This document shows, piece after piece, positions 12,201-27,200 of a stretch of DNA of 64,000 bases. The notes below the pieces were generated by a model, which worked only from the letters and a program-made list of their open reading frames with translations, did no database searches and was not told the DNA's origin. This stretch comes from Desulforapulum autotrophicum (GTDB lineage: Bacteria; Desulfobacterota; Desulfobacteria; Desulfobacterales; Desulfolunaceae). The DNA is taken from positions 1 to 64,000 of the forward strand of contig DYJE01000008.1 of assembly GCA_020723285.1 (NCBI GenBank), given 5' to 3'. The number at the start of each line of letters is the position of its first letter. Positions within the stretch are counted from its first letter, which is position 1. A program made the position numbers and the translations under genes.

Positions 12201-15200
12201 CCGTTTCACGGTAAAGGCACTGGATGAAAGGGCATCGGGAACGGCCAGATAGTCTGCGCCTGTGACGGTATTGACAGCCTGGATCAGCCCAAGGGCCACC
12301 CTGGACAGCCCGGTGGTGACATCTTCGGGCCGGACGGTGTAGCTGAATACGGTGCCTGAGAGAGTGAGGGTCCAGATGTCTCCGGCGTTCAAGGCCCCTG
12401 AAAGGGCTACGCGGAGACTGGACCAGCCTGTGACGGTTGCGGAAGTGTCCACTGTGATGGCCCCGCCCACGGCGGGATAGGTGATGGTAAAACCATGATC
12501 CGCCAGATTTTCCGTGGGGCCGCGGATGATGATCACCGATCCGGACGCCTGGGCCGCATACACAGGACTTGCATCGATCACCGAGGCCAGACGTGCGGCC
12601 ATGGCGGCAAGACTGAGATCGGCGGCGTGGTCTGCCGTATAGGAGAAGGTTTCTCCGTGAACGGTGAGGTTCCAGGTTTCACCGGCTTTAACGTCGCCTG
12701 TGAGCACCACCTGGAGACGGTTGCCGGAAGCTTCGGTGATGGTGGTCATGGCCGCGTTGCCCGTGGCGGCATGGGTAATGCCGGTGAGAGCCAGGGCCAT
12801 ATCCGTTTCAGGCCCTTCGATTTCAAGGGTGTTCCCACTGGCTTTTGCGGAATAATCGCTGTTGTACACCGCGTTCACCGCTGCAGCGAGATTGTTCACC
12901 ATGTCGGCGGCGCTGATGTTGAAATAAACCGCCAGATCGCTGGTGACCGTGTGGGTGATGGTGGAGTAATGCAGGCCTTCCACCTTGAGATCGTTCACGC
13001 CCCGGACGCGGACCGTTTGAGGCGTGCTCCAGTTCGCCGCAGTGAAGATCAGACTGGAGATGGGCGTTCCGGCTACATCCGTCAGCCGTACCTGACCGTC
13101 GGTTCCCAGGGCCACCGTCACCGTTCCAGATGGCGCACGGGTCAGAACCACACGGTAGTCCGTGTATTCCAGACCGGCGATATCGCCCGCCTCATCCACC
13201 ATAAGAGACCCGGAATCCGCGGACACCAGGACATCCGCCGCGTCGTTGTCGATGATGCGGACGTTCATTTTGAGAATGCCCACATTGTCGTATTCCCCGC
13301 CGTCTGTGGCGTTTCCGCCCTGGACTGCAGTATGGGTGATGTCGATCCAGCGTTCCCCTTCGGCCAGACTGTCGTCACCGGCGGTCACGTAAATTTTCTG
13401 GGGAATGAACCAGTTGGTCCGGTTGAACAGCAACGTCACGCCCTTGGCGTTTCCGGCGGTGTACGACCGGGTTGACAGAAGAATGCCCTGCCCTCCGGCC
13501 CTCTGTTCCGATTCCTTGGGCAGGCTGGGTGTGGCGGTGATGGTCACGCTTTCAAGGGGCGAACGGGTGAGGACCACCCAGTATTCCATCACCTGGAGGG
13601 CTGACCTGGGATCCGCCGCCGTGATGGTATCCTCGAACACCGTCAGGTTGTCCGCCGAGGCGCAAACCAGAACACCCGCTTCGTCGTTGTCCATCACATC
13701 GACGGACAGATCGGACACTTCCACACCCCGGTACAGATCGCTGTCGGTGATGTCCTGGACGATGACGCCGCTGTGGCCCTTGTAATCGTTGCTCACCACG
13801 GAGATGGCCTCGCCGTCGTTGCCGCCCGCCACGTTGAAGGTGTCGCTGCCCAGGCCGCCGATGAGAACGGTGTGGACGTCGGCGCTGGTGCTGGCCACAA
13901 AGAAGGTGTCGTTGCCTTCCATGCCATCCACCATCACCTCTTCCACTCCGGCGTAGGCGATGAACCGGCCCGCACCGTAAACGCCCTGTGCCGTCACCAC
14001 GAAATCATCGCCGTATTCGGTACCCACGATGGTTAAGGTATCCAGCCCGTCTCCGCCGTCGATCCTCACCGGCGCGTTCACCACATAGGTCACGAAGTCC
14101 GCACCCTGGCCGCCGTTGATGTTGGTGTAAGGGGCCTTGGGATCGTCGGGGTCCACTTTGACGAAACTCATCACCCGGAAGGTGTCACTGTCTTCCTCAC
14201 CGTACAGGTAAAGCTCGGCCATGTTGCTGTACACCGTGAAACCGTCGTTGCCTGTGCCGCCGTACAGCGTGACGGGGAAGCTGATACCGTAACTGAGATA
14301 GCCTTTGGTGGTAAGGATGGTGGGAAACCAGTCGTCCCTCACAAGGCCTGCGTTTTCATCCCTGGGGGACTTGAACACCTGTCCCACCTGGAAGGTGTCG
14401 TTGCCTTCATCGCCATAGACCACCATGGATGAACTGTTGTCGTCAAAGACAAAGGTATCGTCGCCTTTCCGTCCGTAGATGCGGATACTGCCGTTGATCT
14501 GTTCGTCGTAGTCGATGCGCTCGACGTTGCCGCCTATGATGGCCTCGCCGTCAGCGTCCACTTCCAGGGTGGCGATCATGTCCGGCCTGAACAGGAAGTG
14601 GTCATCGGCGTCGGTGCCGTAGATATCCATGGAATCGATGCCCGTGTCACCCAAGGTGGCCTGATCGTAAACGCGGATCAGGGCTGAGCCTTCACCTGCA
14701 AGGCCTGTCACATAGCGGTCGCTGCCGTTCTGGCCGTGCAGGCTCAGGACGCCGCCCAGGCCGTTTTCAAAAGTCTGGTCGCCGTTGATGTCGAAATTGA
14801 TGTTGAACAGGTCGTCTCCGTCACCGCCGTTTAACGTCATGGCACCCAGGGTGGTGCCCACATTCACCGTGTCCGCTCCGGCACCTGCGTTCACCGTGGT
14901 GGGGCCGGCGATGGTGCTCTGCACAAAAAGAACGTCTTCACTCTGCCCCAGGGCCAGGGTCATGCGTTCCACCGCGGCATAGGTGATGCGGCCGCCCATG
15001 CTGAAACCGTCGACGCTTGCGGAGGTCAGAATTCCGAACTGGTCCGCCCCGGTATGGGCGGAATGATCCACCGTGAGACTGTCTGAACCGGCTCCGGCTT
15101 CGATGTCCAGAACATAATCGATATCGGCCAGGCTGTGGCTTCCGCCGCCCACGATGAGGCTGTCGTCACCCGCTGCGGCGTTGACCGAAGTCAGGGTCCG

Positions 15201-18200
15201 GTCAGCCACGGCATAGACTGTGAACGTGTCGCTGCCGCCGCCCAGAAGGATGTCCAGGGTCTCAAGGTTCAGGTATCCCACCCCGGCGGTGTCAAGACCG
15301 ATGATCAGGGTATCGGTCATGGCACCCATATTGTCGTCACGGTCGCCGTTGTCGTCCAGAACCACGCTGTCCACACCTGAACCACCGTCCACATCGACCC
15401 GTGCTCCCAGGCCGTCCACCCGTGACTGGCGAATTTCACCTGCGCCTGTGCCGGTGATATCCATTTCAGAGAGGCGGACGGTGTCGTCACCAGCACCTGT
15501 GTTCACCACGGTGGGTGTGGATACATTCCGCACATAAACCGTGTCGCTGCCTGAACCTGTGTTCAAAACCAAGCCGGCGGCGACTGAACTGCTGTGGGTG
15601 CTGATCACATCCACGGTGTCGGTTCCCGAACCGGTGGTGACGGTCACATGGTCCACCTGATCGTAGGCCACGGTCACCGCCTGCGCGCCGGAACCGGTCA
15701 CGGTGACCTGGGTCATGGCCCTTGCTGTCATGGCCTGATCCGCGGCTGTCAGGTATACCGGCTCACCGCCGAAATACGTCACCGCCTCGTCGCCGTAGTA
15801 GTATTTCAAATCACCCTGGCTGTGAAGTGCCTGGGTCCAGCTTTCAAGAACAGAGGGATCGGCTCCGGCTGTGAGAACGTAAACCGGATCTCGCCGGCCA
15901 TGATAAACCGTATCGCCGTCTTCGGTTACGGTTTCCGCCGTGTAGAGAACCACCCGGCCCTCGTCGTCAAGGGTGATGGAGCCGTAGATGTCCACCACGG
16001 GCTGGCCGATCTGTACCGCCTCGTCGCCGTAGTAGCAAACCGGGTCACCGGCGCTGTACACCGCCTGGACACCGTGTTTGTCAAGCACCGGATCACGCCG
16101 GTCATGCATCACCGCTTCACCGGCCACATGGAGGAAGGGGCTGCCGTCGCCGTTCATCACGGCATTGCCGTTTTCATCGTAAACCTGTTCGCCGCCTTCG
16201 TAACGGACCACGTCACCGTTCATATGAAGAACCGTGTCGCCTTTCATGTGAACCAGGGGATCTCCGGCCGCATGGACGAGGATGTTTCCAAGGGCGTCGC
16301 GTTCGATTTCACCGGTAAAGGGGTTCAGTACCGGATCTCCGGATTTGTATTCCGCACCGGTGTAAGGATCAATCTGGGCGTCATCGCTGTACACCAGGGC
16401 CGCACCTGTTTCGGGATCGACTTTCTGCTCCCCGCCGAAATACGTGGCCACAATCCGGCCGGACACATAAACCGGCTGGCCTGCGCCGTTGTAAACCCCG
16501 ACGCCCAGTTCCACACCGGAAACGGTGACCGATGTGCTGCCGGAATCGGCGCTGCCGTTGATGTAGAGAGAGTCGTCACCGCCCACGCCCTGGACATCCA
16601 CATAGGCATCCACCGCCACGGTGTAGGGGCGGTACGATGTCCGGTAAACCGGGATCAGGGCCGGAATAGCTGTGACCGTGGTGGTTTTGTAGCCGTTTCC
16701 ATCCACATACAAAAGAACACCGGAATCGAAATCGGTGATGTACGACGCGTGGCCGGTATTTACAAAGACTTTGGCGAAATTGGCGTCAAGGTACACCAGG
16801 CTGCCCGAAGCGTCGGTGTCGATCACCGGAACGCCGGTGTCGGTGAACACGATGGCTCCGCTTTCGGTGTAGTACAACAGCTGGCCGGATGCCGACGTCA
16901 CGATGGACGGTGTTCCGGTGTCCACGGTGGTTTCCTTGCCCGCGTCGTCCAGATACAGCAGCTGGCCGCCGGTGTTGGTGCGCTGGACACCGTGCCGATG
17001 AACGCCCCGTTCCTGAACGCCCATTTCCTGAACCAGATCCTCGATCACGGCTCCGTCGGAACCGATGACCACGGCGTTCACGTAAACGTAGCGTGACGCC
17101 GAACCGTCGGTCCCGATGATAGCGGCGGTGACCGGCGGCATGTAGAAGTTGCCGCCGTAGGAATGGGTGTAGTCGGGCGCGCTGTTGATAAATGCGTCGG
17201 GAACATCGGCCAGCAACTGGTCGTATTCGGCCAGATCCATGCCCAGTCGTTCGGCATGTTCCGCCGCCGTCAGATGGACCACGGTTTCGTCAGTGGTGGC
17301 GTCTCCGTAGAACGTCAGCCGTTCCAGAATGCCGCCCAGAGATCCGTCGTCTCCCACATAGACCCTGTCATTGCCCTCGCCGCCCAGAATCAGCACCGAG
17401 CCACCGGCTTGTTCCACGTACACCGTGTCATGGCCTGCCCCCAGCACAAGGGTCACGTCCGTTTCATCCAAAACCGCGCCGGCCGTGATCCGGTCCCTGC
17501 CGTTGACGAACATGTGGACGTCACCCAGAGCAATGGAGAACTCGTCAGCCAGGGCATCGTTGTCACTCAGACGGAGTTCAACAGTTTCCAGTCCCTGAAG
17601 TTCGATGCCGAAATAACGGTTGCCGTCCACACCCGTTCCCTTGGGCAGCCCGATGCCCTCCAGACTGACGAAGGTGTCGTAGATCAGGGTGCCGGATTCA
17701 TCCACAGCCTGGGTGAACAGCGGATTGCCGTTCTGGTCTTCGCCCACCTGTTCCATGCGGGGTGTCATGCGTGTGGTCAGGACACCGGGGGCGGCCGATC
17801 CATCCTGGTTGTGAACGATCAGTTCATCGCCTTCGTCCTCATACTGGTCTCCGCCTTTGATGGTGAGGCGTCCCTCGATGTTCGTCACATCGCCCTCACC
17901 GGCTGCCTGGAACACAAAGGGTGCGGGGTCCACGGTGACCGCGGGGGGCTGGATGGTCTTGTACCGTTCTTCGTAATGACCGATGCTGAAGTTCACCACC
18001 AGATCGGTGACGGTGACCTGGGTCCTCAGTCCCAGCAGATACCAGAAGCTGTCGTATCTGGCCTGTGCCAGAATGCCGTTGTAGCTGATGCCCTTGAAAA
18101 CCAGATAAGGGAACACGGCTTTCCAGCAGGCCATCATGGCGCTCAGCCGTTCCTGAACCACCTGGGCCGGACTCTTCAAAAGGGCGTCGAACCAGCTGAC

Positions 18201-21200
18201 GTCAAAGGAGAACAGGCTGAAATTCCAGGTATAATCCACGTAAACCAGTTCCGGGGGCAGGGCCACCTGGAACGAAGGCGGCTGATACGTGTAGGCCGGT
18301 GGATCGAACACGATGGGCGGGGGCGTGCCGCCCACATGGATGGTGTCGTCGCCGGAACCGCCGTTGACGATGGTTTCCACATTTTTGGCCGTGGAAAGGA
18401 TGTAGATGGTGTCATCACCACCCGCCGAATCCACTTCCACGGATTCGATGTTGGTGAAGTTGGTGATCCTTCCCGCACCGGCGATGTAGGTGCTGGTGAT
18501 CACAAAGGTGTCGCCGATGGGTGTTCCGATGACCACGATGGTGTCGATGCCCGGTCCGCCGTTGATCTCCACCGGCGCGTTCTGGACATAGTCGTAGCGG
18601 TTGGACCCGGTCCCGCCGAACAGGGTGGACAGGTTGGTCACCTCATCCGGGTTCTCGCTGTTCTCCTTCAAAACCAGGAAGGTTTTCAACAGGAAGGTGT
18701 CGTTGCCCGATCCCCCGTGGAGGTAGAGTTTGGCCCGGTTGTGGTTCACTTCCATGCGGTCGTTCTGGTTTCCGCCCAGCACGAACAGCGGCGCGCTGTT
18801 GCCGTTGGTCATACGGCTGGTATCGGCCACGGGCACGCCTTCGGGGTATTCCAGGGTCCTGTTGCCGGTGTCGGGGATCAGTGGCACGGTGCCCACCACG
18901 ATTTCATCGTCGCCGCTGCCCATGTTGATCACCGTGACAATGGCCGTATCGTTGGACAGGAAGATGTCGTTTCCGGCCCGGCTGTTGATGACAAGGCGGT
19001 CGATGCGGCGGTAGACCAGGGTGTCTCTGGATGTTTTCTTGGCATTGGCCATCACCAGGGTGCCTGTCCTGAAGGCACCACTGCCCGCCGCGTCCAGGGT
19101 GAAATCATTGGCGTCGGCGGTCCCGTTCACGATCAGTTCGTCAAAGCCCGACGTCCCGCTGTCGGTGACGCTGAAACGGTTGTTGCTGGTTCCGCTCAGG
19201 TTGATGATGATGTATTCTTTGTAAAGGTCGTTGTTGTCCCGGTTGTCCACGGTGACTTTCCCGGTCCAGGGCGTGACACTGACAAAGGCCTGGCCCACGT
19301 AGATGGTGTTGTCCATGTCGCCCACCACCAAGGTGTTGTTGCCGGCACCGCCCGAAATCAGGGCTTCTTCGAAAAGATTCGAGATGTCTTCCACAATGGC
19401 CCCTGAGCTGTAATGGTCGCCGGTGTCCTTCAGCGTCAGGTCGGGGTCGTCCTCGTCCATTTTAAGAGAGAGGTCTGCGGCGGTGTCCGGCGTGGCTTTG
19501 GCAAACGCGGCCCCGCTGTCACCCACGATGACGCCGGTGACAAAACGGTTGTTGAAGAGTCCCATGTCCCTGTTCTGGGTTTCGATGAAGGTGTCGTAAC
19601 CGCCCGCATCATAGAATGTGTCCAGGCCGTCCCCGCCGGTGACGGTGTCGTTGCCCAGACCGCTGTCTATCGTATCGTTCCACGGGCTGCCCACCAGGGT
19701 GTCGTTGCCGGCTCCGCCGATGAGTTCGATGATCATAAGATCCTGGTACGTCACGGTGTCCGAAGTGTCCGCATCGGTCATGCCGCTGAAATTCAGGCTG
19801 TCGTTGCCGTCACCGGCGTTGATCACCACCCGGTCCCCTTCGTTTCTTACGCTCTGGGCGATGCTGTATTCAAGGACACCCACCTGGGAAATGGCCACTT
19901 CGGTCATGGCTTCGCTTGATGCGGAAGTGGCCACAGGCGTCTGTTCCGAACCGAAGAAGCTGTCGTCAGATCCGGTACCCACGATATAAAGAACGTCTCT
20001 GGCATTGTCGTCGTAAAGGGTGATGTTGGGGGCATCCACTTTAATATCAGGCGTGGCCGGATTGTCGTCGTGGTCGTCCATGTAGGATATGGTTCCGTTC
20101 TGGACCGCCCGTTTGCCGAAAGACACGGTAAGATTTTTCAGGTTCGAGCCGCCTATCGCAGAAACGGTGATGGTATCCGCTCCTTCACCAGCATCGAGGG
20201 TCAACGAGATCACACCCCAGGCCGCAATGACACCTCGGCCTGAAAGGGCCACTTCAAGGGCGTTCATCGACGGTGAAGATACGTCAAGGATGTCTGCCGA
20301 TGAACTGGCCGTGATTTCGAGGTAGTTGCCCGTTTCACTTGTGGCGTTACGATCAATAACCGTTCCGAATCCACTGGCGTCAAGGAGGATCAGATCTGTT
20401 CCCGACCCTGTGGTTATAATATCGGCTCCGCCGCCGCCGGTGATCTGGTCATCTCCGTCTCCCGCATTGATGGTGTCGACGCCCGTTCCACCGAAGATCT
20501 GATCTGCGCCGCTACCGCCCAGAAGCGTCGCCGCTGACGCACCTGTTCGTACAAGGTAGTCGTCACCGGTTCCTCCGTTGAGGGTGGCCACACCGGAACC
20601 GGTGTATTCCAGGTAATCGTCTCCGGCACCGCCATCAAGAGATGTCACACCGTTACCCGCAGAAACCAGCCGGTCTTCACCGGTACCACCGGTCAATGTC
20701 ACAGGCACGGTAACGCCCTGTTTCAGAACCAGGCTGTCGTTGCCATCACCGGCGTTTGCCACGATGCCCGTCACGTTGTCGTAAAACCGTGTTCTGCCGT
20801 AGGCCGTGACCTTGATGGTGGCTTTACCGGCCGTTCCGCCGGTCTGCTCGACCTCATAGGCTTCGTTGTCTTCATCTTCGGAGATGTTCCGGTAAACCGC
20901 CCTGTCGCCCACGTTCAGCTGAAGCACGCCGCCTGAATCGCTCCACTGCTGGGCATTGAGGCCCGTTCCATCGGCGTTGCCCGCCAGATAGACAGGTTTG
21001 GGCAGTTCCACATAGCCGATGGTAAAATGGGCCGTCTTTTTAATGGTGATGAAGAGAATCTTGATTCTCACCGTGATGGCCAGGGTGATGGGAACCCGGC
21101 CCTGGCCCGCCGCCATAAAATTGAAGCTGAGCCCCAGTTCGGCGAGGGTGATGCCGAAAAGTTTCGCGCTCACCGTGGCGCTGCCGTTCAGGGTAAAACA

Positions 21201-24200
21201 ACTGCTGATGATGTTGCCTGTGTTGTCCATGGTGCTCACGCACTTCACCTGGAAGAAGAAGTTGCCGTGAAGCCCGAAGGAACTGGAACCCAGCCGCAGG
21301 GCTCCGTAGAATTTAATGTCGAACCCGCCCCTTGAATCCAGGTAGCCGTCGCTGCCCAGAGTGGCGATACCGAAGAAATCCACGTTGGCCCTGTAGGTGA
21401 AACTCCAGGCCCCGCCTCGGACGTTGATTGTAAAACCGGCGTCGAACTTGAAGATTTCAAGAATTTCCACATACCCGGACAATGAGAGATAGAAGGAATG
21501 GGCCGCCACGCCCAGGTATCTGTTGCCCGTGGTGTTGATGCTGAGGATTCCGGATGCCTGGATCTTGAACACCGACAGGTCCACGGAAGCTGAAACGGAA
21601 AGGCTTAGAACAAGACCCGGGTCGGAGCCGGTGTACACTCCGGCGGCCCCTGCGGCGTCAAACCTCAGTCCGCCCAGTTTGAAACTCACCGCGAAAATCA
21701 TTTCAAACTTGGAATCGGAGATGAGGATATCCACGCGGCCGCTGCCTTCCACAAATCCCAGGAAGTTCACGCTGCCGTTGATGACGATGCGGAATCCCCT
21801 TTCGATGGTCATCGTTTTTCCGCTGATGACGACATCCTTGGCCGTATCGGTCGTGTTCAGGTACAGCAGAGCCGTCCCTGAAAAACAAAGTCCGATGTCC
21901 TTGCAGAAATCCGAACTCTGGAGATCGATAACGATATAGAAGAACAGCCCTTTGCTGTCCAGGGTCATCTCTCCTTTGACAGCCAGGGTTCCCAGGGGAG
22001 ACAGGCTCATCAGGGCATCGGCTTTGATGCTGATGCTGTCCGGCATAAGGGTGAACTCGAAATTGCCTTCAAGTTCCATGAATCCGGCGGCCACCATCCG
22101 TCCGTGCATTTTCAGTGTAAAATAAGGTCCGGCGTTGATCTCGTCATCAGCGACTTTCAAACTCCCGTTTTCCCGGACAAAGGCACCATCATCATCGGTG
22201 ACGAACGTTTCAAAAGTCAAAGGCTGGCCATATGAATTGAATTCCAGCAGGAAGTCGCCTTCCAGGTCGATGCCCGGAATGCCGCTGCTCCTCAATGTCA
22301 GGAACACCCGTCCGGCCACGGCGGGAGTCATAACACCGGGATCGGGGTCTGCGTCGGCGTAAACCGCCAGCATCAGGAAGCCGGACATGTTGCCCAGGTA
22401 AGCGATTTCCGTACTCACCGCACCGGTGATTTTCATGTAGGTCCGACTGCCGATGGCTGCCTCGATCTGGATGAACCCGCTCAGATGGATCACGCCGCCG
22501 ATGACCAGCTCGGCCTTGATGGTGGCCACCACATAGATTTCTCCGGTGGAAGATGCGCCGGGCAGACCGTCGAGCCCCGGAGCTGCGGCATAAATATTGA
22601 GGGTGGTGGGTTCCCCTTCGTCAAGCAAAGGCAGGAACGAATCGGGAATGTCGAAGGTCTGGTCCTGGAGCGTGGTGTTGAACATCACGGACACCGAACC
22701 GGATGCGGTGAAGATGTCCACATCGGGAAGTCCGATGTCTGCCGACGAGCCCACGGTAAAAAGACCGGCCACGCCGGGATTTTCTCCGGATTTGAGACCC
22801 GTGACGATCACGAGAAGGCCTGTGGCCTCGCCGTAGGTGACCTGACTGTCACCGGCTCCGAAAGAGAGTTCCGCCGTGGCGAAAATTTCGAACCGCTGGG
22901 GGTTGATCTTGAGATAGAACCCGCCGTTCATCTTGAACAGGTCGGAGCCCATTCCCGGAGGCCTGACCTTAAGCTGGCCCACCACCTCGATGGAAAAGGT
23001 GTAAGGTGCCAGTTCATAGGTCCGGGTCAGGTCGCCTCCGTCATCGGCCAAGCCCGGCAGGGTGATGCTTTCCGTTTTTTTGCTGCCGGTGGTGTTGATC
23101 TGGAGCGTGCCTTTGCCGTAGATGAACACGCCGTACTGTTCCAGGAATCCGAAATTGGTTTCCATGCTCATCACGCCCCAGAACTGAGGACCTGCCGTGG
23201 CCAGATTGCCCAGGTCGAGAATGAAACGTCCGGCGGAAGATCCCAGGGTTCCCAGCTTGTAGACTTTGAGCTGGCTCTGAATGGTGAGTTCCAGGACTTT
23301 CCGAGCCCCGTCAATTTCAAGTATCACACTGCCTGTAGCGGAAATCAGAGGTTCATCGAGGAAACCTGCGGCATTCAGCTCGATGCCGCCCGAAAGTTCG
23401 ATAAAGAAGGATTCAGCCTGGGTGACGATGGTGAGACTGTGGGATGAGGCGGCCCCTTGGTTGGTGACGACAGTGCCGTCATCGAGGGTCTTGGTGTCGT
23501 TCCAGCTTCCTTCGATCAGGGTGATCGTGAGGGTTCCGGTGTCGAAGCTGCCGGTGAAACTGTAACGGAAGACCTGGGTCGCCGTGGGGGTTCCAAGAAG
23601 ATTCTGTTTCGCCATTTCTTTTTGAACGTCGGCCAGGGTTCCGTAGAGGTCGTTGAACGTGTACAGCCGTTCAGGAGATCCTGAAACCACGACATTTTCG
23701 CCGTTGGCCCCGGCGAGGGTGAATTCGGCTCCAGAGTCGGTGATGGACGCTTCGTCCAGTTCCGCTCCGCCGGTGGGGGTGAAAATGATGTCGATGTACT
23801 TGGATGTGCGTCCCGTTTCCGGTTTGGAACCGTTCAGGGTCTCACGGTCCACGATGTCGCCCGCCATGGGATCGGCGGGGGATGCGCGCGCCGCGTCCAC
23901 GGAGAACACTTCGCTTTCGGCGAGGTTGGTCATGCCGCTGGTATCGGCGAAGGAACCGGCCACAAAGGTCACGGTGTATTCGCCTTCTTCAAGGCTGACG
24001 CTGAAATAATACCGGTAGGAATCCGTGGTTCCCACACGCACGGGACTTCCGCGGACCGCGATGGCGTTTCCGTAGCTGTCTTTGAGGATGAGTTCGTTAC
24101 CGTCGATGGTGTTGTGGTCCAGACGGTATCCGGATGTGGCCTTGAACGTCACTTCGATATACCCCATCTCGTTCACCGCATCCACGCCGATGCTGCCGTT

Positions 24201-27200
24201 GTTCAGGGGATCGGCCATGTCGGCGGTGGCCCCTGTCACGATGAACGTCTGGCTTACGGCCACGTTGGCCATGTTCGCGCTGTCGGTGAAGCTGCCTTCG
24301 GTGAACTGAACTGTCACGTCACCGGGCATGAATTCCCCGGTAAAGGTGTAACGGTAGACATCGCTCAAGACCGGTGTGCCGGTGATGCCCTGCTCCGCCA
24401 TGGCCGCCGTGACGTCAGCGGCGGTGACGCCGTAGAATCCGCCGTAGGTATAAAGCCGTGTCGCCGCACCGTTCACCGTCACCGATCCCACGCCCGCGCC
24501 GCTCAGGGTGAATTCCCCGCTTGTGTCGGTGATGGAACCGGATGAAAGGGTGCTGCCGCTTGAAGCGGCGAAGGTCACGTCAATGTAACCCAGGCTGTTC
24601 AGTGTTCTCACGTCGATCTGGCTTTTACGGCCCGGACTGGAAAGAATGGCCGTGGCACCGTCCACCACAAAGGCCAGGGCCATGCTGCTGTTCAGTGCGC
24701 CGGAGATGGTGTTGCCGCCCGCCAGGGTCATATCCAGGGTCTTGAAGGTTCCGGCTGCGAACGTCACCTGCACCTCGCCGGTGGAATACGAGAACCCGGA
24801 GGCCGTGATGGTGTAGCGGAACCGGGTGACCCCTTCACGGATAATGGCTTCGGCCAGGGTTTCACCGGTGCCTGCGGTAAGAATCGAATAGGTGACGAGG
24901 CCGTCATCGCCCTGGGTTGAAATCAGGGGATCGGGCTTGCCGTTGACGGCTATGGACCGGCCGCCCACGGTCAGCTGAAATTCTGCGGCGGAGTCGAGAA
25001 TGGAGTCGTAATCCAGGGTCGATCCGGAGGCCGCGCTGAACACCACGTCAATGACGTAACTGCCGCCCACCTTGGAGGCATTGATCACGTTCACATCCAC
25101 ATGCTCTCCGTCGGCATAGGAAGCCAGGGCCGCCATGGGTGCCAGCTGGACGGTGGTGGTCAGGTCCGAATCGGGAACGAGGAAGGTCACCTCTTTACCC
25201 GACGCGTTCCTGAATCCCATCTTGAGCTGGCCGTAAATCGTCAGCAGCTGAACCTGCTCAGGAATGTCGGCGAGGAAATAAACCTGGACCGTGCCCGAAG
25301 CCACCCGTGAAAGATCGGCGTAGAGTTTTCCGCCCAGACTGATGTTGTCGGCGGCGAAGTTCAGTTTTCCGGTGATGAGGAATTTGCCGTCGGTGCTGAT
25401 CTTGATCATCACTTCGCCGTTGAACACCTGCTGGGATGCGTAGGCCGTGTAGATCTTGCAGCCGCCGGTGATGAGCATGGGCGAGGTGAAGGCCGCAAGG
25501 AAGCTGGAGCCTCCGCTCAGGTTTTTCGTTGCTTTGTACTGGGTGACCACCTGCTGTTTAATGGAAACAAGCCACTGGTCCGCCGTCATGCTGGTGGGCA
25601 GACCGAAGGCCGAATTCCTGAGTTCCTTGGCGTTTTCAATGGACGGCAGGCTTTTGAAGAATTCGACGCCCGCCGAGAAATCGTTGATGGCAAGGCCGGT
25701 GTTGGGTTCAAGGATGATGCCGCCCGGCACTTCGATGTTGATGAACACACCCAGCGGCCCAAGTTCGGACAAACCCAGCCGGATGGTGAGGCCGCCAAGG
25801 CCCGGCATGCTGAATCCACCCTGGAGACCCATGAAGAAGATCCGTTTCACCACCGGGGTGGTGGTATCCAGAACGCCGATCATGGTGTCGTTGGCGTCCA
25901 GTTTCAATATGCCGCCGATGAGGCCCGCCTTGATCTCGCCGCCGAACATGTTGCCTTCCACGGTGACGCCGATGCTCTGGATGTCGACGATGGGGAACTT
26001 CCCTTCCAGAAGCAGGGACGGATCGATTTTCACCCCTTCCACGGCCCCGGAGAACTTGAGGCCCGGCAGGCCGGAAATGCCGGTGACGGCAGCGGACAGG
26101 GTGATGACGAAATCACCGGGATCGTTTTCGATGTCGTCCCACTGGATGCCGATGGCCGTGATGCGGATGGGCAGCCAGGACGGCCATTTGAAGCTGTCCC
26201 CCGACGCCGAACCGATGGTCAGGAACACGCCGAAGCCTTTTTTGGTGGTGAAGCTTCCATCGCCCAGGAAGGCGAAGTTCCGGGCTTCACCGCCCAGCTC
26301 CAAGGAACCGATCTTGACGCTTGCCCCCACGGAGATGAACGCCACCAGTTCTTCATCGGCGGCGGCTCCGGTATCCAGGTTGAAACCCACGGCGGAGATC
26401 TTGACAAAAGTCCCCAGGGTGATGGCCAGGGTGTCCACCTTGAAGATAAAGGCTTCGACTTTTCCGTCTTCGAATTCCAATTCCAGGCGAAGGGCTTCGG
26501 TGTTCTGGGTTCCGTCGGCGTTCAGATCGTCGGCGGTGGCCCTGTCGGTGATGATGGCGGACACCGGACGTCCGGGGAAGAACTTGGCCCCGCCGGAGGC
26601 CACGTAAATGGAGCCGTCGAAGTCAAAGGATTCACCGAAGGTCACACCAAAGTTGGTGACGCCGATGCGGATGTCGTCGAATTCAAGGACACTGCCGAAC
26701 CGGATCTGCTTGTCGGTGGCCGTTGCCCCGGTTCCGGTCTGAGCCGGAATGTTCACGCCGTAGGCGATTTCGGCCACACCCAGTTTGAAGCCGTTGGGAC
26801 GGATCACAAGGCCCGGAATCTCGTCGCCGGAAACCGCGGTGTTGGGATCGTAGGTCTTGATCAGGCCGTAAAGCCCGAACGCCGGGAAGGTCACCTTGGC
26901 GTATTCGATCCTCAGGATCTCCTGGTTCATGTACGTGTCGTAAAGGGCCGGGTATTCCTCAAGGGCTTTCTGGTACGCGGTCAGGGCTTTCTGGTAAGCG
27001 GCCTTGGCTTCAGCCGTTGCGCCGTCGCCGGGATTGACCGGAGCCACAGGCGCATCCGGTGCCGGTTCGAACTTGATCATGATGCCTTCGGCTTCCACCA
27101 GGACCACGCCGGGCACTTCCACTTCAAGACCGGCCACCCGGAAGCTGAAATTGCCGGGGACGCTGACCCGGACGTTGCCGGAAAGAAGGCCGAACACGTC

